DNA of 64,000 bases from Nocardioidaceae bacterium (GCA_018672315.1 CP076053.1:62001-126000); one strand, 5' to 3'; positions 17,304 through 28,531 are shown, counted from the first letter of the stretch. Notes: a model not told the origin generated them from the sequence alone. Numbers and translations: made by a program.

Positions 17304-18004
17304 TCGTCGACCCCCAGGAGCTGCTCGACGGGCACGTCGGGGTCGAGGTCGAGACCGAGCCGGGTCGTGAAGCCGCCGAGGATGTGCCACACCGTCTCCG
17401 TCGTCAGGTCCACGAAGACCTCCCGGTCGGGCTCGCGCACGGGTCGGAACGCCCACCGGCGCACCGCACCGAAGACCATGCCCACGATGCCGTGCACGAG
17501 CGGGTCCATCGCCGCGGCCTCGTCCTCGGAGAGGTCGACCTCCAGGAGCGCCACCGCCGCCTCGATGACCGCGCTGACCTGGCCGGCGATGAACTCCAGC
17601 CCCCGCTGCAGGGGCCCGGACCCGTCGGGTGAGGTGTCGATCTCGACGAACTGGTGCAGCGAGGGGTTCTGCACGGCCCACCCGACGTAGGTGTCGAGGA
17701 TGCGTCGGATGATCTCGCGCGCCGTGCCTCCCTCGAGGCTGACGCCGGGCAGCAGGTCGCGCCACAGACCGTCGAGGATCTCGGTCTGCACGGACCGGTC
17801 GAGGTCGGCGCGGTCGTCGAAGTGCCGGTAGAGCACGGTGCGGGACAGCCCGGCGCGCTTCGCGATGTCGGCGACGTGCACCTCGCTGCCGGGCGCGTTG
17901 TCGTTCAGCTCGGCGATCGCGGCCGTGAGGATCGCGGTGCGGCGCTCGGCGTTGTGGCGCTCCCACCGCAGCTGGCGGCCGTCGGTCGCACGCTGCGTCG
18001 CCAT
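17300..18004 (-). CDS. TetR/AcrR family transcriptional regulator
   Basis: A 234-residue regulator. The N-terminal helix-turn-helix (about 24-72: AERRTAILTAAIAEL ... VADIAKRAGLSRTVLYRHFDDRADL) is typical TetR, and the C-terminal ligand domain is helical. ATG at 18004 is preceded by GGAGGAGGCG. It lies downstream of fprB and the AurF-type oxygenase on the same strand, and overlaps the HIT gene by 4 bases. A reasonable target is the oxygenase promoter at about 20830-20920, where a GCGAC-N5-GTCGC palindrome sits. That is inference. Confidence 0.88.
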   Translation of the reverse strand: MATQRATDGRQLRWERHNAERRTAILTAAIAELNDNAPGSEVHVADIAKRAGLSRTVLYRHFDDRADLDRSVQTEILDGLWRDLLPGVSLEGGTAREIIRRILDTYVGWAVQNPSLHQFVEIDTSPDGSGPLQRGLEFIAGQVSAVIEAAVALLEVDLSEDEAAAMDPLVHGIVGMVFGAVRRWAFRPVREPDREVFVDLTTETVWHILGGFTTRLGLDLDPDVPVEQLLGVDE

Positions 18005-18055
18005 CGCCGCCTCCTCCGCACTGGTCCGCGCCCGCCTGGCAGGCGCGCGTACGGC

Positions 18056-19783
18056 TCAGCGGAGCTGTCGGCGCCTCCCGGACAACCTGCCCCGGGCTCG
18101 GGAAGCGTACTCGGAGCCGCCCTCGGGGCCCCCGCCGGCGATCGAGCGCTGGGCGGCAAGGTCGGTGAGCGGCAACCGCGGCACGCCGTGCTCCCGCCCG
18201 TGCGCCGCCTCGGCCCCGGCGATGCGCTGCCAGCCGGCGAGGTCGACCGGGCGTACGCCGCGCGAGGCCAGCAGGCCCTCGACGCCCGGGGAGACGGGGT
18301 CGGGCGTCGCCGCCGCGTCGAGGTCGTCGAGCAGGCTGCTCACCGTGTCCTCGGCATCGGCCTTGTTGGTGCCGAGGAAGCCGCTCGGTCCTCGCTTGAT
18401 CCACCCCGCGACGTACGTGCCGGGGTTCACGCGGCCGTGCTCGTGCGGCACGGTGCCCGACTGCTCGTCGAACGGCAGACCGGCGACCGGGCGGCCGCGG
18501 TAGCCCACCGAGCGCAGCACCAGACCGCACGGGATGACCTCGGTCGCCCCGGTCGGCTCCGCGCGCGTCCGCCCCTCGGCGTCGGTGACCAGACGGGTGG
18601 TCTCGACCTCGATGCCGCCCACGCGCCCCTCCCCGGTGAGTCGCACCGGGGAGGTGAGGAACCGCAGCACCAGCCGCTTCGCTCCCGGCCCCGGGGCGCA
18701 GTCGGCGAACCCGGCCAGCAGTGCCGCCGTCTCGCCCTCGCCGAGATCGGCACCGCGGGCGTCCACGCGGACGTCGATCGCACCGCTCTGAGCCAGGCCG
18801 AGCAGCCCGACGAGCTCCGGCACCGTGAACGCGGCCTGGGCAGGTCCGCGGCGCCCGAGCACGACGACCTCCTCGACGGCCGAGGCGGTCAGGGCCTCGC
18901 GGGCCGACAGCGCCATGTCGGTGCCGGCCAGCCGGTCGGCGTCCGAGGCGAGCAGCCTGGCGACGTCGAGCGCGACGTTGCCGTTGCCGACGACCACGAC
19001 GCGTCCCTCGGGCAGGGCGCCGGCGTCGAGGCGTACGTCGTGCTGCTGGTGGTCGGGATGGCCGTTGTACCAACCCACGAAGTCGGTCGCGGCCATCGAG
19101 CCGTCGAGGTCCTCGCCCTCGATGCCGAGGCGGCGGTCGGTGCTCGCGCCGACGGCGTACACCACGGCGTCGTACGCGGCCGCGAGCTCGTCGTGCGTCA
19201 GCGCCGCCTCGCCCGACTCGACCTGTTCCGGCGAGCCCACCGCGACGTCGAGCAGGTAGGAGAACCCCGGGAGCTGCTCGACGTGGGCGAAGAGGTTCGA
19301 GACCTGGCGGGTCGTGAGGTGGTCCGGCGCGACGCCGGCGCGGGCCAGCCCGTACGGGGTCGGCAGGCGGTCCAGGACGTCGACGCGGACCTCGGGGTGC
19401 TTGAGCAGCTCGTCGGCCGCGTACATGCCGGCCGGCCCGGCTCCCACGACCGCGACCCGGAAGGGGCCCTGCCGCCGGAGCCGCCGCTGCGGCGGCACCG
19501 GAGCGATCTCGGCCCGGTCGGCGTGCGGGAACGCGTCGTAGTAGGAGGCGTTCAGGTCGAGGAACGGCTTCTCGGCCGCCGTCAGCTGCGTGTGCGGCTT
19601 GATCGCGTCGACCGGGCACGCCGTGGCGCACGCGCCGCAGTCGACGCAGGCCTGGGGGTCGACGTACACCATCTCGGCCTCGGCGAAGCCGGGCTCACCG
19701 GGTGCGGGATGGATGCAGTTGACCGGGCAGGCGACGACGCACGAGGCGTCGGCGCAGCAGGACTGGGTGACGACGTACGGCAC
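18056..19783 (-). CDS. fprB: Ferredoxin/ferredoxin-NADP+ reductase fusion (FprB-type)
   Basis: Fusion of a 7Fe/bacterial ferredoxin with an adrenodoxin-reductase-like flavoprotein that passes electrons from NADPH. In 575 residues (the same length as mycobacterial FprB) the N-terminal ferredoxin has ADASCVVACPVNCIH and CVDCGACATACPVDAI (within the first 85 residues). The FAD site is VAVVGAGPAGMYAADEL (about 110-126), the NADP site VVVVGNGNVALDVARLL, and GTNKADAEDTV lies near the C-terminus. GTG at 19783 was chosen because the ferredoxin begins PYVVTQSCC. It follows the AurF-type oxygenase by 19 bases and is its likely electron donor. Confidence 0.92.
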   Translation of the reverse strand: MPYVVTQSCCADASCVVACPVNCIHPAPGEPGFAEAEMVYVDPQACVDCGACATACPVDAIKPHTQLTAAEKPFLDLNASYYDAFPHADRAEIAPVPPQRRLRRQGPFRVAVVGAGPAGMYAADELLKHPEVRVDVLDRLPTPYGLARAGVAPDHLTTRQVSNLFAHVEQLPGFSYLLDVAVGSPEQVESGEAALTHDELAAAYDAVVYAVGASTDRRLGIEGEDLDGSMAATDFVGWYNGHPDHQQHDVRLDAGALPEGRVVVVGNGNVALDVARLLASDADRLAGTDMALSAREALTASAVEEVVVLGRRGPAQAAFTVPELVGLLGLAQSGAIDVRVDARGADLGEGETAALLAGFADCAPGPGAKRLVLRFLTSPVRLTGEGRVGGIEVETTRLVTDAEGRTRAEPTGATEVIPCGLVLRSVGYRGRPVAGLPFDEQSGTVPHEHGRVNPGTYVAGWIKRGPSGFLGTNKADAEDTVSSLLDDLDAAATPDPVSPGVEGLLASRGVRPVDLAGWQRIAGAEAAHGREHGVPRLPLTDLAAQRSIAGGGPEGGSEYASRARGRLSGRRRQLR

Positions 19784-19802
19784 GCGCTGGCCCCCGGGCC
19801 CG

Positions 19803-20822
19803 TCAGGCCGCGGCGGAGGCGGGCTCGGAGCGGAACCGCGAGGCGGGACCGTCGATGCCCAGCGCACGCCACACGCGGCGGGCGGCACGGTTCATCAGGC
19901 CGGTCTCCTCGGTCAGCATCCGGACGTCGCCGAAGAGGTCGCGGAGGAACTTCTCGCCCTCCGGGCTCTTCCAGTACAGGTCCTTCACGACCTTCTTGGG
20001 GATGCCCAGGTCGCGGCGCATCTGCTTGTTGGGCACGAGGATCTCGTCGCAGAGCACGCGCATCACCACGGGGATCATGATGCTGAGCAGCGCGCGCTGG
20101 GGGCGGTTCAGGAGCGGCGCACGGTAGGAGAGGTACTCGTGCGCGAACCCGATGTGCCGCGCCTCCTCGGCGATGTGGATCTGCATGATGCGACGCAGCA
20201 GCGGGTGCTGCATCTCGCCCTGGCGCAGCATCTGCTTCTGCATGTGGTCGATCGGCTCCTCACCGGCGAGCACGCCGAAGAAGAAGCCGAAGGGCAGGTA
20301 GCGCGCAGCCAGGCTCAGGAACGGGCCGGAGCCGCGGAACCACGGGGAACCGCCCTGCACCGGCAGGCCGGTGCGGTTCACGAACTCCTGGAACATCTGG
20401 GTGTGGTGGCACTCCTCGGTCGCCTCGTGCGTGGCGTACCGGAACTCCGGGCTGCCGTTGGGGCGGGTGAAGGCGTAGTTCATCAGGCCCGAGATGAGGA
20501 TCTGCTCGAACTGCAGCCCGACCTTGACGATGTTGGCCTGGCGGTAGAGGCCGATCTCGATCTGGCGCTCGCGGGAGAGCGAGCGGTACCAGTCCGAGCC
20601 GCCCAGCGGGTCGGCCGCGGGCAGGATCCAACGAGGGTCCGTCGGGTCGACCGCGTAGGAGGGGTCGTCCCAGGCGATGTCCTTGAACGCGTCGAAGTGC
20701 ATGTCGACCGAGCCCTGCGACAGCGTCGCCAGCCGGGTGTCGAAGGCGGCGCGGCGGTCGGCGTGGCTCGCGCGCTCGTGCTGGTCGATGGTGCGGATCT
20801 CGCTCGTGACGGTCATGGTCAC
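19803..20822 (-). CDS. AurF-type diiron N-oxygenase family protein
   Basis: Member of the AurF/CmlI non-haem diiron oxygenase family, whose known members oxidise aryl amines; the substrate here is unknown. The 339-residue protein has the metal-binding helices EATEECHH (about 133-140) and HIAEEARHIGFA (about 216-227), and a further Glu in GLQFEQI (about 102-108). ATG at 20822 has AGGGAGTGACC in front. It lies directly upstream of fprB, a pairing also known in mycobacteria (Rv0885-Rv0886), so the reductase probably supplies electrons. A TetR gene follows fprB. Confidence 0.85.
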   Translation of the reverse strand: MTMTVTSEIRTIDQHERASHADRRAAFDTRLATLSQGSVDMHFDAFKDIAWDDPSYAVDPTDPRWILPAADPLGGSDWYRSLSRERQIEIGLYRQANIVKVGLQFEQILISGLMNYAFTRPNGSPEFRYATHEATEECHHTQMFQEFVNRTGLPVQGGSPWFRGSGPFLSLAARYLPFGFFFGVLAGEEPIDHMQKQMLRQGEMQHPLLRRIMQIHIAEEARHIGFAHEYLSYRAPLLNRPQRALLSIMIPVVMRVLCDEILVPNKQMRRDLGIPKKVVKDLYWKSPEGEKFLRDLFGDVRMLTEETGLMNRAARRVWRALGIDGPASRFRSEPASAAA

Positions 20823-20898
20823 TCCCTGGGTCGCAGGTCCACGGTCGGTGTCTCCGCGAGCAGGTTACCGCGACATGGCGTCCGCAAACAGGGTTAGC

Positions 20899-20913
20899 GC
20901 GACGTTGTGTCGC
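20899..20913 (-). promoter_or_regulatory. Candidate operator of the AurF-type oxygenase operon
   Basis: GCGAC-GTTGT-GTCGC is a 5-5-5 palindrome flanked by TTA on one side and ATAA on the other. It lies about 77 bases upstream of the oxygenase start, in a short AT-richer patch (20893-20932) that stands out in this DNA. Position and symmetry suit a TetR-type operator, and a TetR gene ends the operon. No binding is shown. Confidence 0.4.
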
Positions 20914-20958
20914 ATAATTTTCCTGCGCCGGGGCGTGCCTCGTCGCCGCAGACCCGCT

Positions 20959-21172
20959 TGTAACCCCATGTTGTGGCGGCCTCGACGGTCGCCGGGGCCG
21001 TGCGGAGCGACCACACCACCGTCGAAGATGCATCGTCTGGTCGATCCGAGGCCGATCCGAGCGCGATCGCGTACGCCACTGCTCGCACGCGCCCGCAGCT
21101 CGACTCCGACGGTGTTGTTGCTGCTCCGCGCGGCGCCGGGGCCGCGCGAAGCGCCCAGAACATGGGGTTACA
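20959..21172. repeat. 214-bp imperfect inverted repeat (two 66-bp arms)
   Basis: The left arm (20959-21024) and the right arm (21107-21172), read in reverse complement, match at 51 of 66 positions by my hand alignment. The outer 14 bases (TGTAACCCCATGTT) and inner 8 are identical. The 82-base centre has no gene. The whole element sits in the 375-bp intergenic space between the oxygenase gene and a secreted-protein gene, both minus strand. It could be a MITE-like remnant, decayed transposon ends, or a large RNA hairpin acting as terminator. No target-site duplication is obvious. Confidence 0.75.
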
Positions 21173-21197
21173 TGGGGGCGGGGTCGCCCGCGCGCGG

Positions 21198-22172
21198 TCA
21201 CCCGACGAGGCGGGCCAACCAGTCGGTGCCGTTGAGCGCCCACGCCTCGTTGGTGTCGCGCGGATCGGAGAAGTTGGCGTACAACCGGTCACCGGGGTCT
21301 CCGGTGCCGTCGTCGACTGGTGAGGAGTCGCCCCACAGCAGCAGGCGACCCTCCCCGACCTCGCTGCGCGCGAGAAAGCAGCCGGTGTCCCCCGCCGGGT
21401 CCACGGCATCGCGGTACAGGAGGCACGCGGCCGCCGGGTTCGCACCCCGGTCGATCGTCGAGGTGGTCCCGCCGCGCAGGATCGACGACTCCGCCCTGCC
21501 CCACGCACCGTCGACCACCGGGTGGTCCTCGGCCCCGGCAGCGACGTTGTCGGTGTTCTCGGAATCGATGTCGGCGACGTCGATCGACAGTCCGGTCGCC
21601 AGGCCCCGCTCGGCGAACGCGTCCAGCAGCTGTGCCCCGACACCGACGGAGTCGATGCCGTCCGCGTCGCGGTCGGAGTCGGCGTGGTCGACGATCAGGA
21701 ACAGCCCGCCTCCCCCGCTGACGAACTGCACGACCGCCCGCCGCTCGGCCGGGGTCAGCGAGCGGTTGGGCTCCGGCAGCACAAGCACCTCGACCTTCGC
21801 GAGGTCGAGCCCGTTGCCGACCTGGCCGTGCGTCAGGGGCCGCCCCGGCGGGTTGGTGGCCAGCCGGTAGGTATCGGGACGCCCCGCCAGCGCGACCCCC
21901 CAGGCCGACAGGCCGCCCGTCCAGTCCGACTCCTCGACGGGCGCCGGGTCCTCGGCGAGCGGGTCCGGCATCACTGCGGAGATCACCCAGTCGGCGTTGC
22001 CCGCCTGCTGGCCGCGCGCGGCGTCGAAGAGGACGCGCGCCGGCTGCCCGGTCGTTCCCGCGTCACGGTCCGGCGCCGTCTCGTCGCCGCCCAAGCCCGT
22101 GCCGAGCGCGACGCCGACGGCGGCGACCGCGGCGGCCAGACCCACAGACGCTGCCTTCACGCCGACCGCCAT
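21198..22172 (-). CDS. Secreted GATase-like (DUF4350-type) protein
   Basis: A 324-residue exported protein with an N-terminal signal (VKAASVGLAAAVAAVGVALGTGL, about 5-27). The mature part starts VLFDAARGQQAGNADWVI. It continues with VLVLPEPNRSLTPAERRAV, a glutamine-amidotransferase-like block ending in FLIVDHADSDRDADG, then WGDSSPVDDGT and LNGTDWL. These blocks recur in secreted proteins of Gram-positives with a class I GATase-like fold lacking the catalytic Cys; the biochemical role is not known. ATG at 22172 follows thrS by 14 bases, so it is probably co-transcribed. Its stop is 25 bases from the inverted repeat. Confidence 0.6.
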   Translation of the reverse strand: MAVGVKAASVGLAAAVAAVGVALGTGLGGDETAPDRDAGTTGQPARVLFDAARGQQAGNADWVISAVMPDPLAEDPAPVEESDWTGGLSAWGVALAGRPDTYRLATNPPGRPLTHGQVGNGLDLAKVEVLVLPEPNRSLTPAERRAVVQFVSGGGGLFLIVDHADSDRDADGIDSVGVGAQLLDAFAERGLATGLSIDVADIDSENTDNVAAGAEDHPVVDGAWGRAESSILRGGTTSTIDRGANPAAACLLYRDAVDPAGDTGCFLARSEVGEGRLLLWGDSSPVDDGTGDPGDRLYANFSDPRDTNEAWALNGTDWLARLVG

Positions 22173-22186
22173 GTCGCCGTCCCGCC

Positions 22187-24193
<2,007 letters not shown>

Positions 24194-24239
24194 GGGGAGG
24201 GCTCCTGGGTGGTGGTGGACGCCTGGACGGCGCGCCGCG

Positions 24240-24245
24240 ATGCTA
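24240..24245 (-). promoter_or_regulatory. Candidate thrS -10 element
   Basis: TAGCAT on the minus strand, with TGCGAC 18 bases further upstream as a possible -35. It gives a leader of about 40 bases before the thrS GTG. This leader is too short for a T-box. The 24246-24369 stretch towards the divergent sulfatase shows no other clear element. Confidence 0.4.
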
Positions 24246-24369
24246 TCGGCAGGCTGTCGGCAGGTCGCAGCGGCTGATCCGCCGTACCGGAGGACCGATT
24301 GCGACGTTTTGTCCACGCTGGGTTTGATTGTCCTGCGGCGATGCGTGCCGCATGTCACGATGAGGCACC

Positions 24370-26472
24370 ATGCGCACCCTTCCCCCTCTCGGGCGCTCGG
24401 ACGGCCGTCCGGCGCGTGTGGCCACCGCAGGCCTCGTCGGCCTGGCGAGCGCCTTCGCCCTGGTCACCGCCGTGGACGGTGAGCCGACCCGGACGACGCA
24501 GCCGTCGCTGCGCCTCGTCGACTCCGCCGTGGTCGAGAGTCCCGACGACGCCCCCGACGATGCCAGGGGTCCTCACGCGATCACCCGGGTCGAGGTCGAC
24601 AACGACGGCCCGCGGGTGCGCGTCCGCGCCGAGCACGAGGGGTCCCGCTGGCGCGGGACCGTCGCCGTCGAGCTGCGGGTTCCCGGCGAGGGTCGTACGC
24701 GGGTCGCTCGCCGCGGCACGACGTACGTCGCCGAGGTGCGCCACGCCCCCGGGCAACGCACCACGACGACCTCCTACCCCACCGCCCGGCCGGCGCGTAC
24801 GCAGCCGTGGGGCTGCTTCGGGGCGCGCGTGCGCTCGAAGCCGAACGCCCGCACCACGGTCGTGGACGTGCCTCGTGCGTGCCTCGACGGCGCCGAGCGG
24901 GTGGCGGTGCGCGTGGTGGCGACCACGGCGACGGGCCTGGAGTCCGTACGCCGCACCAAGCTCGTGGCGCAGCAGTCGCGTCCGAACATCCTCTTCTTCA
25001 TGGTCGACGACATGCGGGCCGACGAGATCCAGTGGATGCCGCGCACCCGTGCGCTCATCGGCGACGAGGGCGTGACCTTCGAGAACGCGTTCTCGACCTA
25101 CCCGCTGTGCTGCCCTGCCCGCGCCTCGGTGCTGACGGGCCAGTACGCCCACAACCACGGTGTGCTGGGCAACAAGAGGCCGTACGGCACCTTCGCCCTC
25201 GACGACGACGCCACGATCGCGACGTCGCTGCAGGAGGCCGGCTACCGCACCAACTTCATCGGCAAGTACCTCAACGGCTACGGCAGCACCCAGGAGGAGG
25301 GCGGCAAGGGCTGGATCTACTACCGCCCGCCGGGCTGGACCCAGTGGCGCGCCTCGCTCACCGGCGGCCTCCCGCGCGAGCACCCGAAGGCCGGCGGCAG
25401 CTACCGCTTCTTCGACACCACCCTGTCGGTGAACGGGCGCCGCCTCGACAACTACCAGGGTCGCTACCAGACCCGGGTGTACGGGCAGCTCGCCGCCCAG
25501 CAGATCCGTCGCGACGCCGACAAGGCCGACCCGTTCTTCACCTGGGTCTCCTTCGCGGCGCCCCACGTCGGGTTCCCCCGTGAGCCCGACGACCCGCAGG
25601 CGGTCGTCCGGGAGGACGGCAGCCTCGCCTACTTCCCCACCGCGGTGCGTCCCGGCGACGTCAAGGGGATGTTCGACGACCTCATCGTGGCCGGTCCGGG
25701 TTCGGACTGGGAGGACCCGGACCGCAGCGACCAGGCCCCGGAGCTGCAGTCGATCCAGCCGCTCAGCGACGCCGAGCGCGAGGCGCTCACCGTGGTGGCA
25801 CGTCAGCGGGCGGAGTCGCTGGAGGTCGTGGACCAGCAGGTCGCGCGCGTCCTCACCGCGCTCGAGCGCACCGGCGAGCGGGAGGAGACCCTCGTCGTCT
25901 TCGTCTCCGACAACGGCTACCTGCTCGGGGAGCACGGCATCCGCGAGGGCAAGATCCTTCCCTACGAGCCCGCCCTGCGCGTCCCGGTGCTCATGTCCGG
26001 CCCGGAGATCCCCGCCGGGGAGGTCCGCGAGGACCCCGTGACGCTCACCGACCTGGCCCCGACCTTCGTCGCCCTCGCGGACGCCCGGCGACCCGTGCCG
26101 GCCGACGGGCGGTCCGTACTGCGGGTCGCCCGGCGCGGCGACCGCGGCTGGACCCGCGGCCTGCTCACCGAGACTGGCCCTGAGTCCGTCGTACGCGGCT
26201 CCGACGAGGCGGGTGACCCCCTCACCGACGAGGCCGTCGGCGACGACCCGCGCTACCTGCTGGGCGTCCGGACGCGCGAGTACCTCTACACCAAGCGTGA
26301 CAGCGGATTCGAGGAGTTGTTCGACGTGAGTGTCGACCCCCGTCAGTACGTCAACCTCGTGGGCGACCCCGCGTACGCCGAGCAGCTCACCGCGTTGCGG
26401 GACCAGCTGCGAGCGCTCCGGGCCTGTGGCGGCAAGGACTGCGCCGTGCCGCTCCCGGCGGTGCTCCGATGA
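24370..26472 (+). CDS. Secreted sulfatase with N-terminal accessory domain
   Basis: A 700-residue sulfatase. A signal-like segment (about 16-36) leads into about 170 residues of accessory domain ([21 protein letters not shown]...[12 protein letters not shown]) with paired Cys. The sulfatase domain starts at [16 protein letters not shown] (about 203-218), with metal ligands Asp213-Asp214 and the formylglycine motif CCPAR at 247-251. [14 protein letters not shown] supplies further active-site residues. The Cys-type motif requires a formylglycine-generating enzyme, which is not in the window. It overlaps the next sulfatase by 4 bases (ATGA). Substrate unknown. Confidence 0.85.
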   Translation: MRTLPPLGRSDGRPARVATAGLVGLASAFALVTAVDGEPTRTTQPSLRLVDSAVVESPDDAPDDARGPHAITRVEVDNDGPRVRVRAEHEGSRWRGTVAVELRVPGEGRTRVARRGTTYVAEVRHAPGQRTTTTSYPTARPARTQPWGCFGARVRSKPNARTTVVDVPRACLDGAERVAVRVVATTATGLESVRRTKLVAQQSRPNILFFMVDDMRADEIQWMPRTRALIGDEGVTFENAFSTYPLCCPARASVLTGQYAHNHGVLGNKRPYGTFALDDDATIATSLQEAGYRTNFIGKYLNGYGSTQEEGGKGWIYYRPPGWTQWRASLTGGLPREHPKAGGSYRFFDTTLSVNGRRLDNYQGRYQTRVYGQLAAQQIRRDADKADPFFTWVSFAAPHVGFPREPDDPQAVVREDGSLAYFPTAVRPGDVKGMFDDLIVAGPGSDWEDPDRSDQAPELQSIQPLSDAEREALTVVARQRAESLEVVDQQVARVLTALERTGEREETLVVFVSDNGYLLGEHGIREGKILPYEPALRVPVLMSGPEIPAGEVREDPVTLTDLAPTFVALADARRPVPADGRSVLRVARRGDRGWTRGLLTETGPESVVRGSDEAGDPLTDEAVGDDPRYLLGVRTREYLYTKRDSGFEELFDVSVDPRQYVNLVGDPAYAEQLTALRDQLRALRACGGKDCAVPLPAVLR

Positions 26473-28460
26473 GCCGGCGGGCTGCAGCAGCCCTGGGCGC
26501 GTTCGCGTTGAGCGGCGCGATGGTCGTCCAGGGCGCGGTCCCCTCCAGCGCCGACACGGTGAGACAGCGTCAGTCCGAGGGCGAGGGTCCGCACGCGGTC
26601 GTACGCACCGTGGTGGACAACGACGGCCCTCGCGTCGGCGTGACGGTCAAGCACGCGAGGGCGGCCTGGGACGGCCAGGTGCGTCTCACCATGAGGGTTC
26701 CCGGCGAGGAGGCCGGTTTCATCGCCGAGGTCCGGCACGGCGTCGGGCCGGAGCGCGGACGCCTGCGGTTCTCCGGCGGCAAGCCGTGGCGTTGCGGCAA
26801 GGCGTCCCTGTCGTCCCCCGACCGTTCGCGCACGACGACGCTGAGCGTGCCGCGTCACTGTCTCCGGGGTGCCTCGACCCTCGAGGTCGACGTGCGGGTC
26901 CGCAACCGCGACGGTGGCGTGTCCACCGCCTCGGTCGGACCGGTCGCGCAGCAGTCGCGGCCCAACATCGTCATGATCATGGTCGACGACATGCGGGCCG
27001 ACGACCTGGAGTACATGCCGCTCACGCGACGTCTGATCGGCGACAAGGGCGTGACCTTCGACAACGGTCTCGCGCCCTACCCGCTGTGCTGCCCGGCCCG
27101 CGCCTCGGTGCTGTCGGGCCTCTACACCCACAACCACCGCGTCTTCAGCCACGTCGAGCCCTGGGGTTTCAACAAGTTCGACGACGAGTCGACGATCGCG
27201 ACGTGGCTCGACGACGCCGGCTACACCACGACGTACGTCGGCAAGTACCTCAACGGCTACGGCAACCAGCCCGAGCCCGGTGCGACCACGGGGACGTCCG
27301 CCCGCTACGTGCCGCGCGGCTGGGACGACTGGAAGGGGTCGATCGACGGGGGGCTGCCGAAGAAGCACCCCGCGTACGGGTTCACCTACTCCTTCTACGA
27401 CACCACGCTGAACAACAACGGGCGCGGGTTCGTCTCGAACGAGGGCAGGTACAACACGTACGTCATCGGCCAGGAGGGTCGCAAGCAGATCCGGAGGTCG
27501 GCGAAGCGGGAGGCCCCCTTCTTCTCCTACATCTCCTTCGTCGCGCCCCACTTCGGCAACCCGACCGAGCCCGACGACCCGGGCCCCATCACCGATGACT
27601 CCGGGGAGACCCGTCGGTTCCTGACCGTCGCCCGTCCGCCGAAGGTGCGGGGCATGTTCGACGACACCGTCTTCGAGGCGCCCGGCGTCTTCTGGGACGA
27701 CCCGGACGACTCCGACCGGGCGGACGAGCTGGCCGACAACCCCGACCTGAACGCCGCCGAGATCGACGGCCTGCTGACCGTGCACCGCCAGCGGCTGGAG
27801 TCGCTGCACGTGGTCGACCAGGAGGTCCGCAAGATCGTGCGTGAGCTCGAGCGGTCCGGCGAGCGGGAGGAGACGATGATCGTCTTCACCTCCGACAACG
27901 GTTACTTCCTCGGCGAGCACGGCGTCCGTCAGGGCAAGACACTGCCGTACGAGCCGTCCCTGCGCGTGCCCCTGCTGATGTCGGGTCCCGGCATCCCCGC
28001 GGGTCAGCGGCGGCAGGACCCGTTCCTGTCGATCGACTTCGCGCCGACGTTCGCCGACCTCGCCGACGTGCGGATGCCGTACGAGCCCGACGGCATCTCC
28101 CTCCTGCCGTCCGCCCAGATGGGCGACCGCGGGTGGAACCGGCCGGTGCTCACCGAGACCGGACCGGCCTCCACGGTGCGCATGTCGACCGAGGACGGCG
28201 ACCCGATCGTCCCCGGCGGTATGGACACACCCGACAACCGGTTCATCATCGGCATCCGGACGCCGCGATACCTCTTCACCGACCGGGCCACCGGGTTCGA
28301 GGAGCTCTACGACCTCCGGGCCGACCCGAACCAGTACGACAACGTCGTCGACGAGCTCGGCTACGTGCTGGTGTCCCAGGAGATGCGCCGCACGCTGCGC
28401 GAGCTGCGGGCGTGCGACGGGAAGCAGTGCCGGCCACGCCTGAGCCCGCTGCTGCGCTGA
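26469..28460 (+). CDS. Secreted sulfatase, tandem paralog
   Basis: A 663-residue paralog of the preceding protein. Signal peptide (about 4-29), the same accessory domain ([20 protein letters not shown]...LTMRVPGEE), then the sulfatase domain from [21 protein letters not shown], with CCPAR at 207-211 and FTSDNGYFLGEHGV. Both proteins end in a short Cys-containing segment (LRACDGKQC here, LRACGGKDC before). The start overlaps the upstream stop in ATGA. A 22-bp perfect hairpin follows the stop, so the two genes end one operon. Confidence 0.85.
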   Translation: MSRRAAAALGAFALSGAMVVQGAVPSSADTVRQRQSEGEGPHAVVRTVVDNDGPRVGVTVKHARAAWDGQVRLTMRVPGEEAGFIAEVRHGVGPERGRLRFSGGKPWRCGKASLSSPDRSRTTTLSVPRHCLRGASTLEVDVRVRNRDGGVSTASVGPVAQQSRPNIVMIMVDDMRADDLEYMPLTRRLIGDKGVTFDNGLAPYPLCCPARASVLSGLYTHNHRVFSHVEPWGFNKFDDESTIATWLDDAGYTTTYVGKYLNGYGNQPEPGATTGTSARYVPRGWDDWKGSIDGGLPKKHPAYGFTYSFYDTTLNNNGRGFVSNEGRYNTYVIGQEGRKQIRRSAKREAPFFSYISFVAPHFGNPTEPDDPGPITDDSGETRRFLTVARPPKVRGMFDDTVFEAPGVFWDDPDDSDRADELADNPDLNAAEIDGLLTVHRQRLESLHVVDQEVRKIVRELERSGEREETMIVFTSDNGYFLGEHGVRQGKTLPYEPSLRVPLLMSGPGIPAGQRRQDPFLSIDFAPTFADLADVRMPYEPDGISLLPSAQMGDRGWNRPVLTETGPASTVRMSTEDGDPIVPGGMDTPDNRFIIGIRTPRYLFTDRATGFEELYDLRADPNQYDNVVDELGYVLVSQEMRRTLRELRACDGKQCRPRLSPLLR

Positions 28461-28478
28461 GGCGTCGGAACGTCTCGA

Positions 28479-28526
28479 CGACGAAGGCCCGGCACCTGCA
28501 GAGATGCAGGTGCCGGGCCTTCGTCG
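28479..28526. terminator. Bidirectional terminator, 22-bp perfect stem
   Basis: Arms 28479-28500 and 28505-28526 are exact reverse complements around a GAGA tetraloop. The hairpin lies between the sulfatase operon (plus) and tRNA-Val (minus), which converge, so it can stop transcription from both sides. No T-run follows, as is normal in very GC-rich actinobacteria. Confidence 0.85.
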
Positions 28527-28531
28527 CGCGG

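Noticed and set aside
17304-19631. N-terminal extension of the HIT protein to more than 900 residues
   Set aside because: This is an open frame opposite real tetR and fprB codons; HIT homology begins after GTG at 17303.
20899-21172. Insertion sequence or integrase remnant at the inverted repeat
   Set aside because: No transposase-like peptide is found in any frame of the 82-base centre or flanks; only the palindrome itself is supported.
24194-24369. T-box riboswitch upstream of thrS
   Set aside because: The leader from the likely -10 to the GTG is about 40 bases, too short for a T-box, and no T-box sequence is visible.
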